Below are positions 33,801-43,141 of a stretch of DNA of 64,000 nt, one piece after another. How positions within the stretch are numbered: the stretch's first letter is position 1; each line of letters begins with the position of its first letter. Made by a program: the position numbers and the translations under genes. The stretch lies in contig OX457031.1 in NCBI GenBank assembly GCA_949752745.1, positions 40,831,502 through 40,895,501 on the forward strand, in the 5' to 3' direction. This DNA is from Protula sp. h YS-2021. Lineage: Eukaryota > Annelida > Polychaeta > Sabellida > Serpulidae. Under the pieces are notes generated by a model. The model saw only the letters and a list, made by a program, of their open reading frames with translations, did no database searches and was not told the DNA's origin.

Positions 33801-36800
33801 TTTTAAGTTGAGAAATTCCCCGTAAAGAAAAACCACATCTCAGTAACCATTCGGACGTCATTTCAACGTCGATTTCAGGTTGTGACGGCGACAAAACGCA
33901 ATGTCGACTTTGGTTGTAATTTGATGTTTATTGGTTGCGATCATAGATCGATGAATAATCAACGTATTTTACATAACAAATATACCTTGAATATACGTTG
34001 TAAAAGCAAAGTTTTTTGGACGTTGGTTTGGGTCGCAATAAAATCTAACTTCCTAAGAAATCTGATCAATGTCTCTGGTGCAAAGATGAATAAACGTGGG
34101 ATAATCGACTTCGTATATATCGAGACTGTATAGAAGTCGGGGTCACAACCAAGCAATAACCTTATCATGTCATCGCTCACAGCAAATGAAAACCATAATA
34201 GGCCACCAAGAAAATAGACCAAAATGTGGACGTAAAATAAGGGTACTTAATGAGCTCGCAAGTTTTATCCCACCTACTTTTGAAAAAAAAACTATTCATG
34301 AAAATTGACTTTATATATATATAGCCCATGTTACCGGATGGCCTAATCGCAATGTTCATTAGAAGTCGGATAATCGACATCTATACAACGTCGGAAGGTG
34401 GATGTTGTTTCGACTTCTGTATCCACTAAAACCCGACGTTGATCCTATGTTGGGTGTGAAGTTTGTCTAAATGTTTTTCTGCTATTTTTGCCAGTTTTTC
34501 TGTGACCCACTTGTTCTTTTTTTAAAAATTTTTTGCAGAAAAAGTAGATGTTGATATAACACTATATCAGTGAAATTACAATGATATTCATGGTATCATT
34601 CAATATTTGAAAAAATGTATCTCAGTTCTTTTCCAAATGTTCTTGGAATTTCTTAATACCGTATATCGGGCCTCCACATTTTTGGATCGAGTAATCTATT
34701 GTTGGTTAGGAAGCCGGTTAGGCCTACCAAGGAAAAAGGTGGATTTCTTTATCTGTGCCGGTCAAAGTTGGGGAAAGTTTCTCAGATTATCCTTCGCGTT
34801 ACAAACCAGGCCAACACTGAATTTAAACCAACTTAAATATAAAAAGTGTTATTTTTGGTTTTAAGCATTGCAGTTTGGACTACATAGTTGAAAGAAGACA
34901 CGAGGAGCAGGGAGGGGGGGGGCGGTTGGAGGGGGCCCTATTAGAAGGGATTTTGTTTCCAAAGAGCAAGAAATGTGGAAAAGTTTGGTATTTAAATCTG
35001 TCACGTTGCACGTCCACTTTTAATTAATTAAGCGTAATCGGGTTTCGTATGTCATACAAAAATAGAGAGGTATGACTTTATGCGCCATAAAAGGAGGCTA
35101 CATTCAGCAAAAACCTAAGAATGATAATCATTCATTGCACGAAAAGACTAGCAATTAAATAGCGGTTAGACAGGGCAGAGGCCAATTTAACTAGCTCACT
35201 AAGTTTTGTTATTCTGGCGTGTCATCACGCAATCGTAAACTACTTTCCTTAAAAATATATTTTAATACTTTATTATCAATGAAGTTACGTGATTACTATA
35301 AAATTGATTCACGTAAGAAAAAAAAGATTACTTTTTCGCTGTTCATGTTACATAACACGAAGGAGGCACGCAAACTGCGATCGCTTCCTAAACATGACGC
35401 AAAACGTTATTATATTTGAAGAATCGTCTGGAATGTCTGTGCAGTAGTTGGAAAACGACAGTTCGAAAACAGGAAGTGACGTCATCATGACGCCATATAG
35501 ACTATTTGCATAGGTGGTTATAAGCATAATTGAAACTTTTTAAAAAAGTGAAAAAGTGAGATAACTTTCGTTGTGGTTGATCGATTTGAATGACAATTTT
35601 ACCGCTTGATTCAGTTTTATGTCTAGTTTTGATATAAGGTATCACAGGCTATTTGCACAGGTGGTTGTATGCATAATTTTGACATGCCGCCATTTTAAAA
35701 GATTACTTTTTCGCTGTTCATGTTACATAACACGAAGGAGGCACGCAAACTGCGATCGCTTCCTAAACATGACGCAAAACGTTATTATATTTGAAGAATC
35801 GTCTGGAATGTCTGTGCAGTAGTTGGAAAACGACAGTTCGAAAACAGGAAGTGACGTCATCATGACGCCATATAGACTATTTGCATAGGTGGTTATAAGC
35901 ATAATTGAAACTTTTTAAAAAAGTGAAAAAGTGAGATAACTTTCGTTGTGGTTGATCGATTTGAATGACAATTTTACCGCTTGATTCAGTTTTATGTCTA
36001 GTTTTGATATAAGGTATCACAGGCTATTTGCACAGGTGGTTGTATGCATAATTTTGACATGCCGCCATTTTAACTTTGTAAGAAGTGAAAAAGTGGGATA
36101 ATTTTCGTTATGGTTGACCGATTTGAATGAAAATTATACCGTTTGATTCAGTTTTATATCTAGTTTTGAAATAAAGTATCACAGGCTATTTGCACAGGTT
36201 GTTGTATGCATAATTTTGACATGCCGTCATTTTAACTTAAAAAATGGAAAAAAGTGAGATAACTTCTGCTATAGTTGACCGATTTGAATGAAAGTTTTAC
36301 CGTTTGATTCAGTTTTATTTCTACTTTTAACATAAAGTAGTCACAGTATGTGGTTGTAAGCATAATGTATATTTTAGTAACTTTTCAAAAAGGTAGATAC
36401 CTTCAACATGTTCAACCGGTTTGAATGAAAATTTTACCGTTTGTTCCAGTTTTATTTCTAGTTTTACAGTGGTCACAGGGCTATTTGCACTGTAAAACTA
36501 GATATAAAACTGAATCAAACGGTAAAATTTTCATTCAATTCGGCCAATCATAACGAAAGTTATCCCACTTTTTCACTTTTTACAAAGTTAAAATGTCGGC
36601 ATGTCAAAATTATGCATACGACCTTTTGTGCAAATAGCCTGTGATACTTTATGTCAAAAGTAGATATAAAACTGAATCAAATCTTAAAATTGTCATTCAA
36701 ATCGGTCAACCATAACGAAAGTTATCTCACTTTTTCACTTTTTTAAAAAGTTTCAATTATGCTTATAACCACCTATGCTTGACGTAATGATGGCGTCACT

Positions 36801-39800
36801 TCCTGTTTTCGAACTGTCGTTTTCCAACTACTCAAAACTAGTATTTTGATCTCAAATATTTCATTTATGCTTTCAAGAATTGAATTTTTGATCTCAAAAA
36901 AAATCAATTTTAGGTACTATTAAATCATTTTTGATATCAATAAATATTTCTTGATACCTCTAAATATTTGTTGATATCAAAAATTGTTTTTTTTTTTGAG
37001 ATCAAGAGTACATTTAGAGATATCAAAAATACAATTACAGATACCAAAAAATTAATTATTGATATCAAAATATGGATTTTTTGAGATCAAGAAATATTTT
37101 TGATATCAATAATTCCTTAATAAATGTTGTGAAAACGGCATTCCATATATCCCTGCTCAGTCAATAAAATCTTAAGCCAACAAAAACCAAACACTACTCG
37201 GCTTATAAGACGCATTCAAGCTGTGTTGCTTGCAATATATTATTCAAGAAATAACCCATTGAAGGAAGTATTTCTGCGTTTTAATTTTTGTGAAGTGTTC
37301 AACATTTCGCTGGCGAAATAAGGTTCTAGTTATAATGAATGAAATCATAGAAAAGGGCTTTAAACATAAGTGTCGAATCGAGATTTCAACTTTAAATTAT
37401 AAGAGAAAAATTATACTTATGAGGCATTTTGAATCATACCTATCCCGCCGCTGGTACCTAAGCGGAAGAAAACAACATCTGACGTAGCTCCGGCATGAAA
37501 CAGTATCTTTATTATTTCATTCATCATGATGGAAAGCGATGTAGCCCCCATTCCATGCTGTAAAGAAAAGCTTATATTTATAAATTACACTACAACATAT
37601 TTCACCTCAACGAAAAAAAGAAAAAAAGAGAACTTACATCCTAGTATTATTTAAACATTTACCATTTACACAGAAGCATAGTAAACTAGACCGAATTGGG
37701 CTGCACGTAGCCAAATGGTTACCCACTTGCAATCACAGAAGGCCAGAGACACAATAACAGGTCAAAGGCAACTCTTTAACTACTTCGAGATAATTGTCAG
37801 CTTCCAGATTCTTGAACGAAATAAATATAATGCCACCTCTTTTAGGCACAAATAATCAAAATAAGTTCAAAACCAAGGAGGTCAAGATTGCCGGGGTGCC
37901 CTTTATATAACGTCTTTGGGCCCAAGGGATCGAAAATAAGGTGAAAATCGTTTTCGAGATAATGGTCAATCTTTCTAGAGGATTGAACCTGGTTAGCGTC
38001 CCTAGCCAGTTTGGTCACAGAATACGTGTTCAACTATCAGAAAATTTTATTTTCCGATAGCAATTATAGTTGGGTGGTTTTTGCAATCTCTTAGTAGAGT
38101 CACGGTATCCGAGATCAGAGAAAACCTGTAAGTCCAATTTATTTATTTTTTCCTTTATTCCCCGTACGACAACTACATAACTAAACAATCCAGATTCCAA
38201 ACTAAAACTCCCCTTTCCTTTAACAGGCCTCTTCTGATATAGTATTTGCCTTGCTTTGCCTCTCCGACAGTTACCAATTTCAGGGGGCACCAAAACAGAA
38301 TTATTTACCGAGACATACAAAACGATATATCAGTATTATGCTAAAATTTGCATTAATTACGCATTACTTCTGTTAATCTTTGATTTTGCTTCTTAACACT
38401 TGCAACTCTATACATCGAATTAACTATAACTTTCAAAACCTGTTTTATTAGATGCAATTCATCAATTTAATTACACTTATAATTATGGAATGCTATTTTC
38501 ACATCTATTGGGGAATTATTGATATCAAGAATTAATTTTTGATATCAAGAATTAATTTTTTTATATCAAAAGCCATATTTTCATATCAAGAATTAATTTT
38601 TGCTATCTATAATTTTATATTTTTGATATCTCTAAATGTATTCTTGATCTAAAAAATAATTTTTGCTATCAAGAAATATTTAGAGATATCAAGAAATATT
38701 TATTGATATCAAAAATGATTTAATGATATGCAACATTGATTTTTTGAGATCAAAAATTCAATTCTTGATAGCAGAAATAAAATATTTGAGAGCAAAATAT
38801 CAATTTCGAGCTCAATAATTCATTTTCCTTTTATTGATATCAATAATTTATTTTAGACATCATTATTTCAGAATAATACCTTTTTAATTTTGTATTTCGA
38901 ATTCTGCAAATGATTTTTTGATCTCAAAAATTGATTTTTGATATCAAAATATCAGTATATTTTCTTAAATAAAAAATTCAGAAACACACATCTGTAAATA
39001 AATAATGACTGGTCCTTGTATACAGAATCGTTCTTTAATTTTTTTACTGTACAAAAAAGAAGGAATTCTTGAGATCAAAAATTGTGTTGTTATTATTGAT
39101 CTCAGGAATTCAAGTTTTTATCTCCAAAGTTTAATTGATGATTCGTTAAATTTTATGTAAATGTGTGTCGCTTTTAACGTTTTTTAAGTCTGTAAATTTG
39201 ATTTTTTTATCTCAAAAAATAAGTTTTTGTGATCTAAAATTCAATTATTGATAGCAAAATATAAATGATTGAGATCTACATTGATTTCTTAATGTCTTTA
39301 ATTATATTTTGATATCAAAAATAAGCATTAAATCTTAAAAAGACATTCCATATATAATAACTCTGTTAATGCTGCGATTCACTTGAGATCTTTTCTATGA
39401 CACTTGACGTTGCAATTATCATTATATAAAATAACCTGGAAATCTTCATAAATTATTTATCTTTTTAACATTTAATTTATAAGCAACAGCTTAATGAACA
39501 TTTTGGGGACACCTCCTTTGGTTGTTTCTTAGTTGTCGCTGATCAATGTCCGCATATTTATTGAGAATAAGCACGTTCTTTATTGCATGACCAGTGTCAT
39601 AATCTCCCTTTTCTCGTTTCCATTACAATACGATATGCATCCTGCTTCGCAAGCTTAATTAGAGCAACTGTGTTGTTTCGAGCTCTGTTTCAATAAAATG
39701 CTGGTATTCTGAGATGACCAAAAAGAGGCAACTTTTATGCCTAGAAACACTTAATTTACAATTATGGTGCAGTAATCTTTTCCAACTTACAAATTAATTT

Positions 39801-40462
39801 TTTAAAGGTTCTCCTCTGTTGCGCAATGCAACGACTTCTTCTATTTAAAAGGACTTTTTTCCATTTACAAGAGCTTTTTCCATTCCCTAACGCGGGAGTT
39901 AAAAATGGAAATTACGTTTATTTCAATTGAAGGGGTATTTCCCAAGATATGACGGGCACAAAATATGTATGTTTATAGCTTTATTAGCATTTCTCCCCAC
40001 AATTGTGCAATGTTTTAATTTTAAGGAAAAGTAGAAAATAACAGAAGATCGCACAACTCAAATTACGGTCTTTCTTTGTGGAAGAAAGCAGCGGAATTTG
40101 TTCATGCTGTATGCCAAAATATTAACATTTTGCATTGTATGCCTGTGCTTATAGATATACTTGAGGATTAATTGCTGTATAGATACTAAATCCAGTGCGT
40201 CATCAACTAGGATTTCGCATTTTTCTCTTATACAATACAATTAGGTGATTCTTCGGCTCGAAATTAGTAGTGGTATAAGAATTCGATAGAAGGCACTTAC
40301 GCTAACTGTAAGAACTGGTCCGACTTTGTAGAGTGCATATCTGTCAGTAGCAGCGGATATGTTACTGAGTTTCTGTCCCGTAGGGAAAATGTACTTGATT
40401 TCATTGGCTATGAACGCAGCAGCGCTTTCCATCCGTCGTGGGCTGCCTCCAACAAGCACAAA
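27886..40462 (-). CDS. UPP: Uridine phosphorylase, 5' exon(s) not found
   Basis: The enzyme splits uridine with phosphate to uracil and ribose-1-phosphate in pyrimidine salvage. Six minus-strand exons are supported: 40462-40301, 37557-37440, 31011-30941, 29337-29199, 28947-28807 and 28025-27886 (stop TAG at 27888-27886). Lengths are 162, 118, 71, 139, 141 and 140 nt, with matching phases and AG/GT borders: 256 codons plus stop. Conserved blocks in order are FVLVGGSPRRM, TDRYALYKVGPVLTVS, HGMGATSLSIMMNEIIK, RLGTSGGIGLEPGTVVVSE, TMGTDDFYEGRLDGAFCDYT, VRNIDMETLCFAAMC (the Met-Glu that contacts ribose), then GAVCCVTLLDRLKGDQ and a C-terminus EWEERPAKIVARFICNRLG. Animal UPP1/UPP2 are about 310 residues, so about 50 N-terminal residues are missing; the expected exon before 40462 was not recognised. 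All catalytic-region motifs look intact. Introns contain nested transposons. Confidence 0.93.
28026..28806 (-). other. Last intron of uridine phosphorylase
   Basis: A 781-bp AT-rich intron with a gtatcg donor after 28807 and a tccttttag acceptor before 28025. No embedded element is recognised. Confidence 0.75.
29338..30940 (-). other. Intron of uridine phosphorylase with no recognised element
   Basis: A 1603-bp intron with a gtatgt donor and an atttcag acceptor, AT-rich. A short direct duplication, gcactttggagaaaccta and gcactttgaagaaaccca, occurs near 30090-30140. A pair ctacatttactaccataaa also recurs near 30225-30265. Confidence 0.7.
31172..31450 (+). repeat. Dispersed repeat, about 280 bp, copy 2
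   Basis: Plus-strand copy of the segment at 7690-7975, with gtaattaacacttgac, atatgaatttgtgcgagcag, ctgacactatgggccctagg and gatttcgttttgtttgtt in the same order. It lies in a uridine phosphorylase intron. The copies differ by point changes and T-run length changes. Confidence 0.75.
33110..33162 (+). repeat. (ATT)n and G-rich tract
   Basis: A short (att)n run is followed by ttgggggggatggggg and more G, a G-quadruplex candidate inside the fold-back element. Confidence 0.6.
33850..34460 (+). repeat. Dispersed ACGTTGATCC-type repeat, copy 1
   Basis: Shares ordered blocks with 55745-56480: the ggttgtaatttgatg region, gtcggggtcacaaccaagca, accttatcatgtcatcgctc, gctcgcaagttttatcc and the closing acccgacgttgatcc. 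It has short inverted gtcgg and acgttg modules and no coding frame. A non-autonomous DNA element is the likely source. Confidence 0.65.
34905..34937 (+). repeat. G-rich tract
   Basis: The run ggagggggggggcggttgga followed by ggggg is a G-quadruplex candidate inside the fold-back element. Confidence 0.6.
35326..36075 (+). repeat. 375-bp perfect tandem duplication
   Basis: The segment starting gattactttttcgctgttca at 35326 recurs at 35701 with no difference that I can see, up to gccgccattttaa. Each unit contains one copy of the fold-back element's terminus and one subterminal unit. A perfect duplication inside otherwise diverged repeats implies either a very recent event or an assembly artefact. 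Confidence 0.85.
37780..38030 (+). repeat. Two stray degenerate units of the 140-bp array repeat
   Basis: The blocks cttcgagataattgtcagct, ttatataacgtctttgggcc, caagggatcgaaaataagg and cgttttcgagataatggtca match the unit of the 42.6-46.7 kb array. They lie in a uridine phosphorylase intron. Confidence 0.65.
38484..39352 (-). mobile_element. AT-rich TIR element, copy 2 (intact, inverted)
   Basis: The 869-bp element has ends TATGGAATGCTATTTTCAC and AAAGACATTCCATA, flanked by a perfect 6-bp duplication TATAAT (38478-38483 and 39353-39358). Its reverse complement aligns end to end with copy 1, giving the empty-site sequence for the fold-back insertion. Internal motifs TTGATATCAA and GAGATCAAAAATT repeat every 20-40 bp. 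No ORF of note. It lies in the intron upstream of uridine phosphorylase exon 37557-37440. Confidence 0.9.
39359..40300 (-). other. Rest of the uridine phosphorylase intron
   Basis: Intron sequence between the TIR element and the exon at 40301-40462, whose donor is gtaagtgcc. AT-rich; nothing further recognised. Confidence 0.6.
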
Positions 40463-42290
40463 CTGGAAAGAAAAGATATGAAGAAAATGAAGGGTGTATA
40501 TTCCTACCCTGACGGTTAACGCCTATATTTATAATGTTACCTGGTGTGCCACATCTCATTATGCAGTTTTGCAGAAAAATTTTAAGATGTGGATCAGGTC
40601 GCCATGTTTTCACAAAGTCGTCTAAAAGAGATAAGTGGTACAAAGCATTTTTCAAAATGGTTCTTGCACATGTTTTGGATTTTATAGTACTGTTCTTTGT
40701 CATTGCCTCTACACATTGTGTTATATTGTTTCCCATTCGGAACGAAGTGTCAGAGTAGGAGAAGCTGAGAACGTCAGTTGTGTGAATAACTGAGGCAGTA
40801 CTTGGCGATCACCACTCATCACCTTAATGCGTTCGCGCTTGCCATTTCATGATTCGTGGCTATGTGCATACTGGCCAAAAAAAATCACTTCTGGCTACCA
40901 CATGATTGCGTGTTATTTTTAATGAAGTGTAATAGGAACATCTCAACAATAATAGGAACATCTTTACAGCAATGAAGCTGTGAATTCACCGACCTCCTTT
41001 GACAGTTTTTAATTTAAACAGGACGTGAAATGGTTATTTTGATTGTCTCAGCCTTGTCGGACCAAAACATCAATATATCTGGGCTAAATTAAGGTGGGAA
41101 ATCCCTTTATTCATGTAATCCCTTTCTCTGCTTTGGGGTGTCGTTCAGAACTTTTAGTGTTGCTTTAGTGGCATATGATCTTGATACTTAAATGTGCAGA
41201 CAGAAACATGTGATGGGAATGTGGGTAAAAAGTCATAAAATATCCGCTAGAAAGGCGTTTGTTTCATGCCGATGTCTATTTTTACTTTTATAATACACTT
41301 ACAGTTACAGCAGCCAAAGAAGAGTAGGTTCATAAAGTTTTCGAACTGAAAATGTGCTTGGAGGTCATACGTTTGGCCGTTCATAAAATACACGTCTATT
41401 TATAGACAGGTCTTTGGTTTGCAAAATCAGAGCATGCGTGCAAAGTACACCACAAATTTCCGCAATTATAAAAATGGCGTTGACGAATGGCTGAGGATGT
41501 CTGTAGGATTTTCTGAGCAATCTACCATGCAGTACATGCACATGGCTAACCAAATATTTCGAATTTTCACTCATCCTGTAAAACAAAGGGAGTTTTTTTG
41601 GAACTTCAAGAATGTCTTAAGACATTCGGAGGCCATTGTTTATGTTTTTTGGCATTCTGAATGCCTTACGACATTCTGAAACGTCTGAGGAGAAAAAGCT
41701 TGAGACACATCAGATTGTCGTAAAAAGCCGCAATTGGACTCCTAATTCAAAATGGCGACAAACAACATTGTTTTTAAATAACAAATTGCAATGTATCCCG
41801 ATTAGATATTATAAAGTTTTTCATTGCAATATAACACATTTATCATGATACTTTGAATATTTGAAGAATCACAACGCTATGTTGTACGTAAAGCTTCGTC
41901 ATTGTCATCGACAGCAATTTTCTGTTATAAGACAGTATTTTGTTGTTTTTTTGGACGGCTGTATTAAGACAAACTTAAATGTACGCAGCTTTTCGCGCAT
42001 GCTTTAAGAAGTATGAAAACAGGCCAAAAAAAGCTCCGAAAATTTATGACTCATGCCTTTGACTAAAACACTACTGTACAAAAGGACTGTACTTTAAGAA
42101 ACTCACTGGGTTGTGACAGAAAAGGCGATGAATCAGAGGCATATGGAGATCCGACACCAGAAAATTTACAAAAAAGAGGAGCCAAAAAAACACAGAAGTA
42201 ATTCTTAACGTAAATAAAAGGGTCACAGGCTAAGAACTGGTTGATAACCTTAAACCAAACGCAATCCCGAAAAGCCACGCTCGTGACTTG
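40463..42290. other. Unassigned sequence upstream of the known uridine phosphorylase exons
   Basis: The missing 5' exon was expected here or beyond but was not recognised. The acceptor tttccag before 40462 shows an upstream exon exists. A perfect 18-bp palindrome, gaatgtcttaagacattc, lies at 41610-41627, with a near-palindrome ggcattctgaatgcc 20 bp after it. Confidence 0.5.
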
Positions 42291-42360
42291 TCCGAAGCGA
42301 CGAAAGAAACATCCCAGGAAGTGTTATCAGACCAGACAAGTCAAAACGTGGTAGGTAGCA

Positions 42361-42462
42361 GATAAAAACAGGGAATATCTGGTTAAATGGGAAGGATTTC
42401 CACGTATAGACTTGTCATAGGTGCCGTACGATGATCTAATTGAATTTGCGAAAAGTATATGG
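42361..42462 (+). pseudogene. Chromodomain-like remnant
   Basis: The frame reads DKNREYLVKWEGFPRIDLS, a stop in place of the expected Trp, then VPYDDLIEFAKSIW. This is the YLVKWEGFP signature of chromodomains, as carried at the C-terminus of integrases of chromovirus-type Gypsy elements. No integrase core was recognised upstream, so it is an isolated scrap. Confidence 0.5.
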
Positions 42463-42639
42463 ATACACATTTTCTGCGCATGACGGGTCCCCGCACGTAC
42501 TCGTCATGCCCATTTCTCACAAGGTAGCATTTTTATCACCTCTCATATATTTATAAACTAGACAGAATTCCGCTACATAGCGAAATAGACCGACTTGCAG
42601 AAACCACTGAAGAAAATATTTGTATTAAATTATGACCAA

Positions 42640-43141
42640 GAAGCTCAAAGTGACGCAGTACCAATTCCTTGTCGTCGTTTTGCCCCAAAGGATTAAAAAT
42701 GAGCTCAAAATCACTCCATCTCTAACCGTTTTCGAGATTACAGTCAACTTCCGGTTTTTAACCTTGACCTTGACCGAGAAGGGTAAGGTCTCCGAGGGAC
42801 CTCTTATGTAGCGTTGTTGAGGCCCAAAGGGTCGAAAATGAGCTCAAAATCTAACTGTTTTCGAGATAATAGTCAACTTCCGGTTTTTGACCTTGACTAT
42901 AACAATGACTAGAAGGTCAAGGACAACGATATACCTCTTATATAATGTTGTTTTTGTCCAAAGTGTCGAAAATGAGGCCAAAATCGATCTATCTCTAACC
43001 GTTTTCGGATAATAGTCAGCTTCCGGGTTTTGACCGTGATCTAGAAGGTGAGTTTACGAGGTGCCTCTGGTGTTACGTTGTTTAGGTAACAAGGGTCGAA
43101 AATGAGTTCAAAACCGTTTTGTTTCTAAGCGTTTTCAAGAT
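42640..43141 (+). repeat. Tandem array of about 140-bp units, left part
   Basis: The unit contains cgttttcgagataatagtca, then acttccggtttttgaccttg, accgtgaccgagaaggtcaa, ggtctccgaggtacctctta, tgtaacgttgtttaggccca and aagggtcgaaaatgagctca. About four units precede the LINE insertion. The same array resumes at 45076. Confidence 0.9.

Larger units (their letters stand above)
32073..36832 (+). mobile_element. Fold-back TIR element inserted in copy 1
   Basis: Both ends carry the inverted repeat AGTAGTTGGAAAACGACAGT, which continues for more than 25 bp. Flanks are CAAAAT (32067-32072) and CAAAAC (36833-36838), a 6-bp duplication with one change; the intact copy 2 shows the unoccupied site. Subterminal arms are tandem units of about 150-190 bp containing ttcagttttatgtctagttt, gaccgatttgaatgaaaatt and gcacaggtggttgtatgcat. 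The arm on the right turns into the inverted orientation near 36490. Extra copies of the terminus lie at 35443 and 35818, so nested or rearranged units are likely. The 2.6-kb core (32760-35320) has no transposase-like frame and includes a dispersed repeat. Confidence 0.8.
31526..37147 (+). mobile_element. AT-rich TIR element, copy 1 (split by a fold-back element)
   Basis: The element begins TATGGAATGCAGTTTTAACA and ends with the inverse, AAAACGGCATTCCATA. It is flanked by a perfect 6-bp duplication TATCCC (31520-31525 and 37148-37153). Its body is built from repeated TTGATATCAA and TGAGATCAAAAA motifs without ORFs. Removing the insertion at 32073-36832 plus one 6-bp target copy leaves about 856 bp that aligns along its whole length with the reverse complement of copy 2. 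It has no transposase, so it is non-autonomous. Superfamily unknown; 6-bp duplications are uncommon (IS3EU and Dada are among families reported with about this length). Confidence 0.88.

Noticed and set aside
40401..40736. Minus-strand frame reading LYHLSLLDDFVKTW upstream of the first known uridine phosphorylase exon, as the missing N-terminal exon
   Set aside because: The similarity to the family's LYHL region is four residues long, the following residues do not match the expected stretch before VGGSP, and no fitting donor was found.
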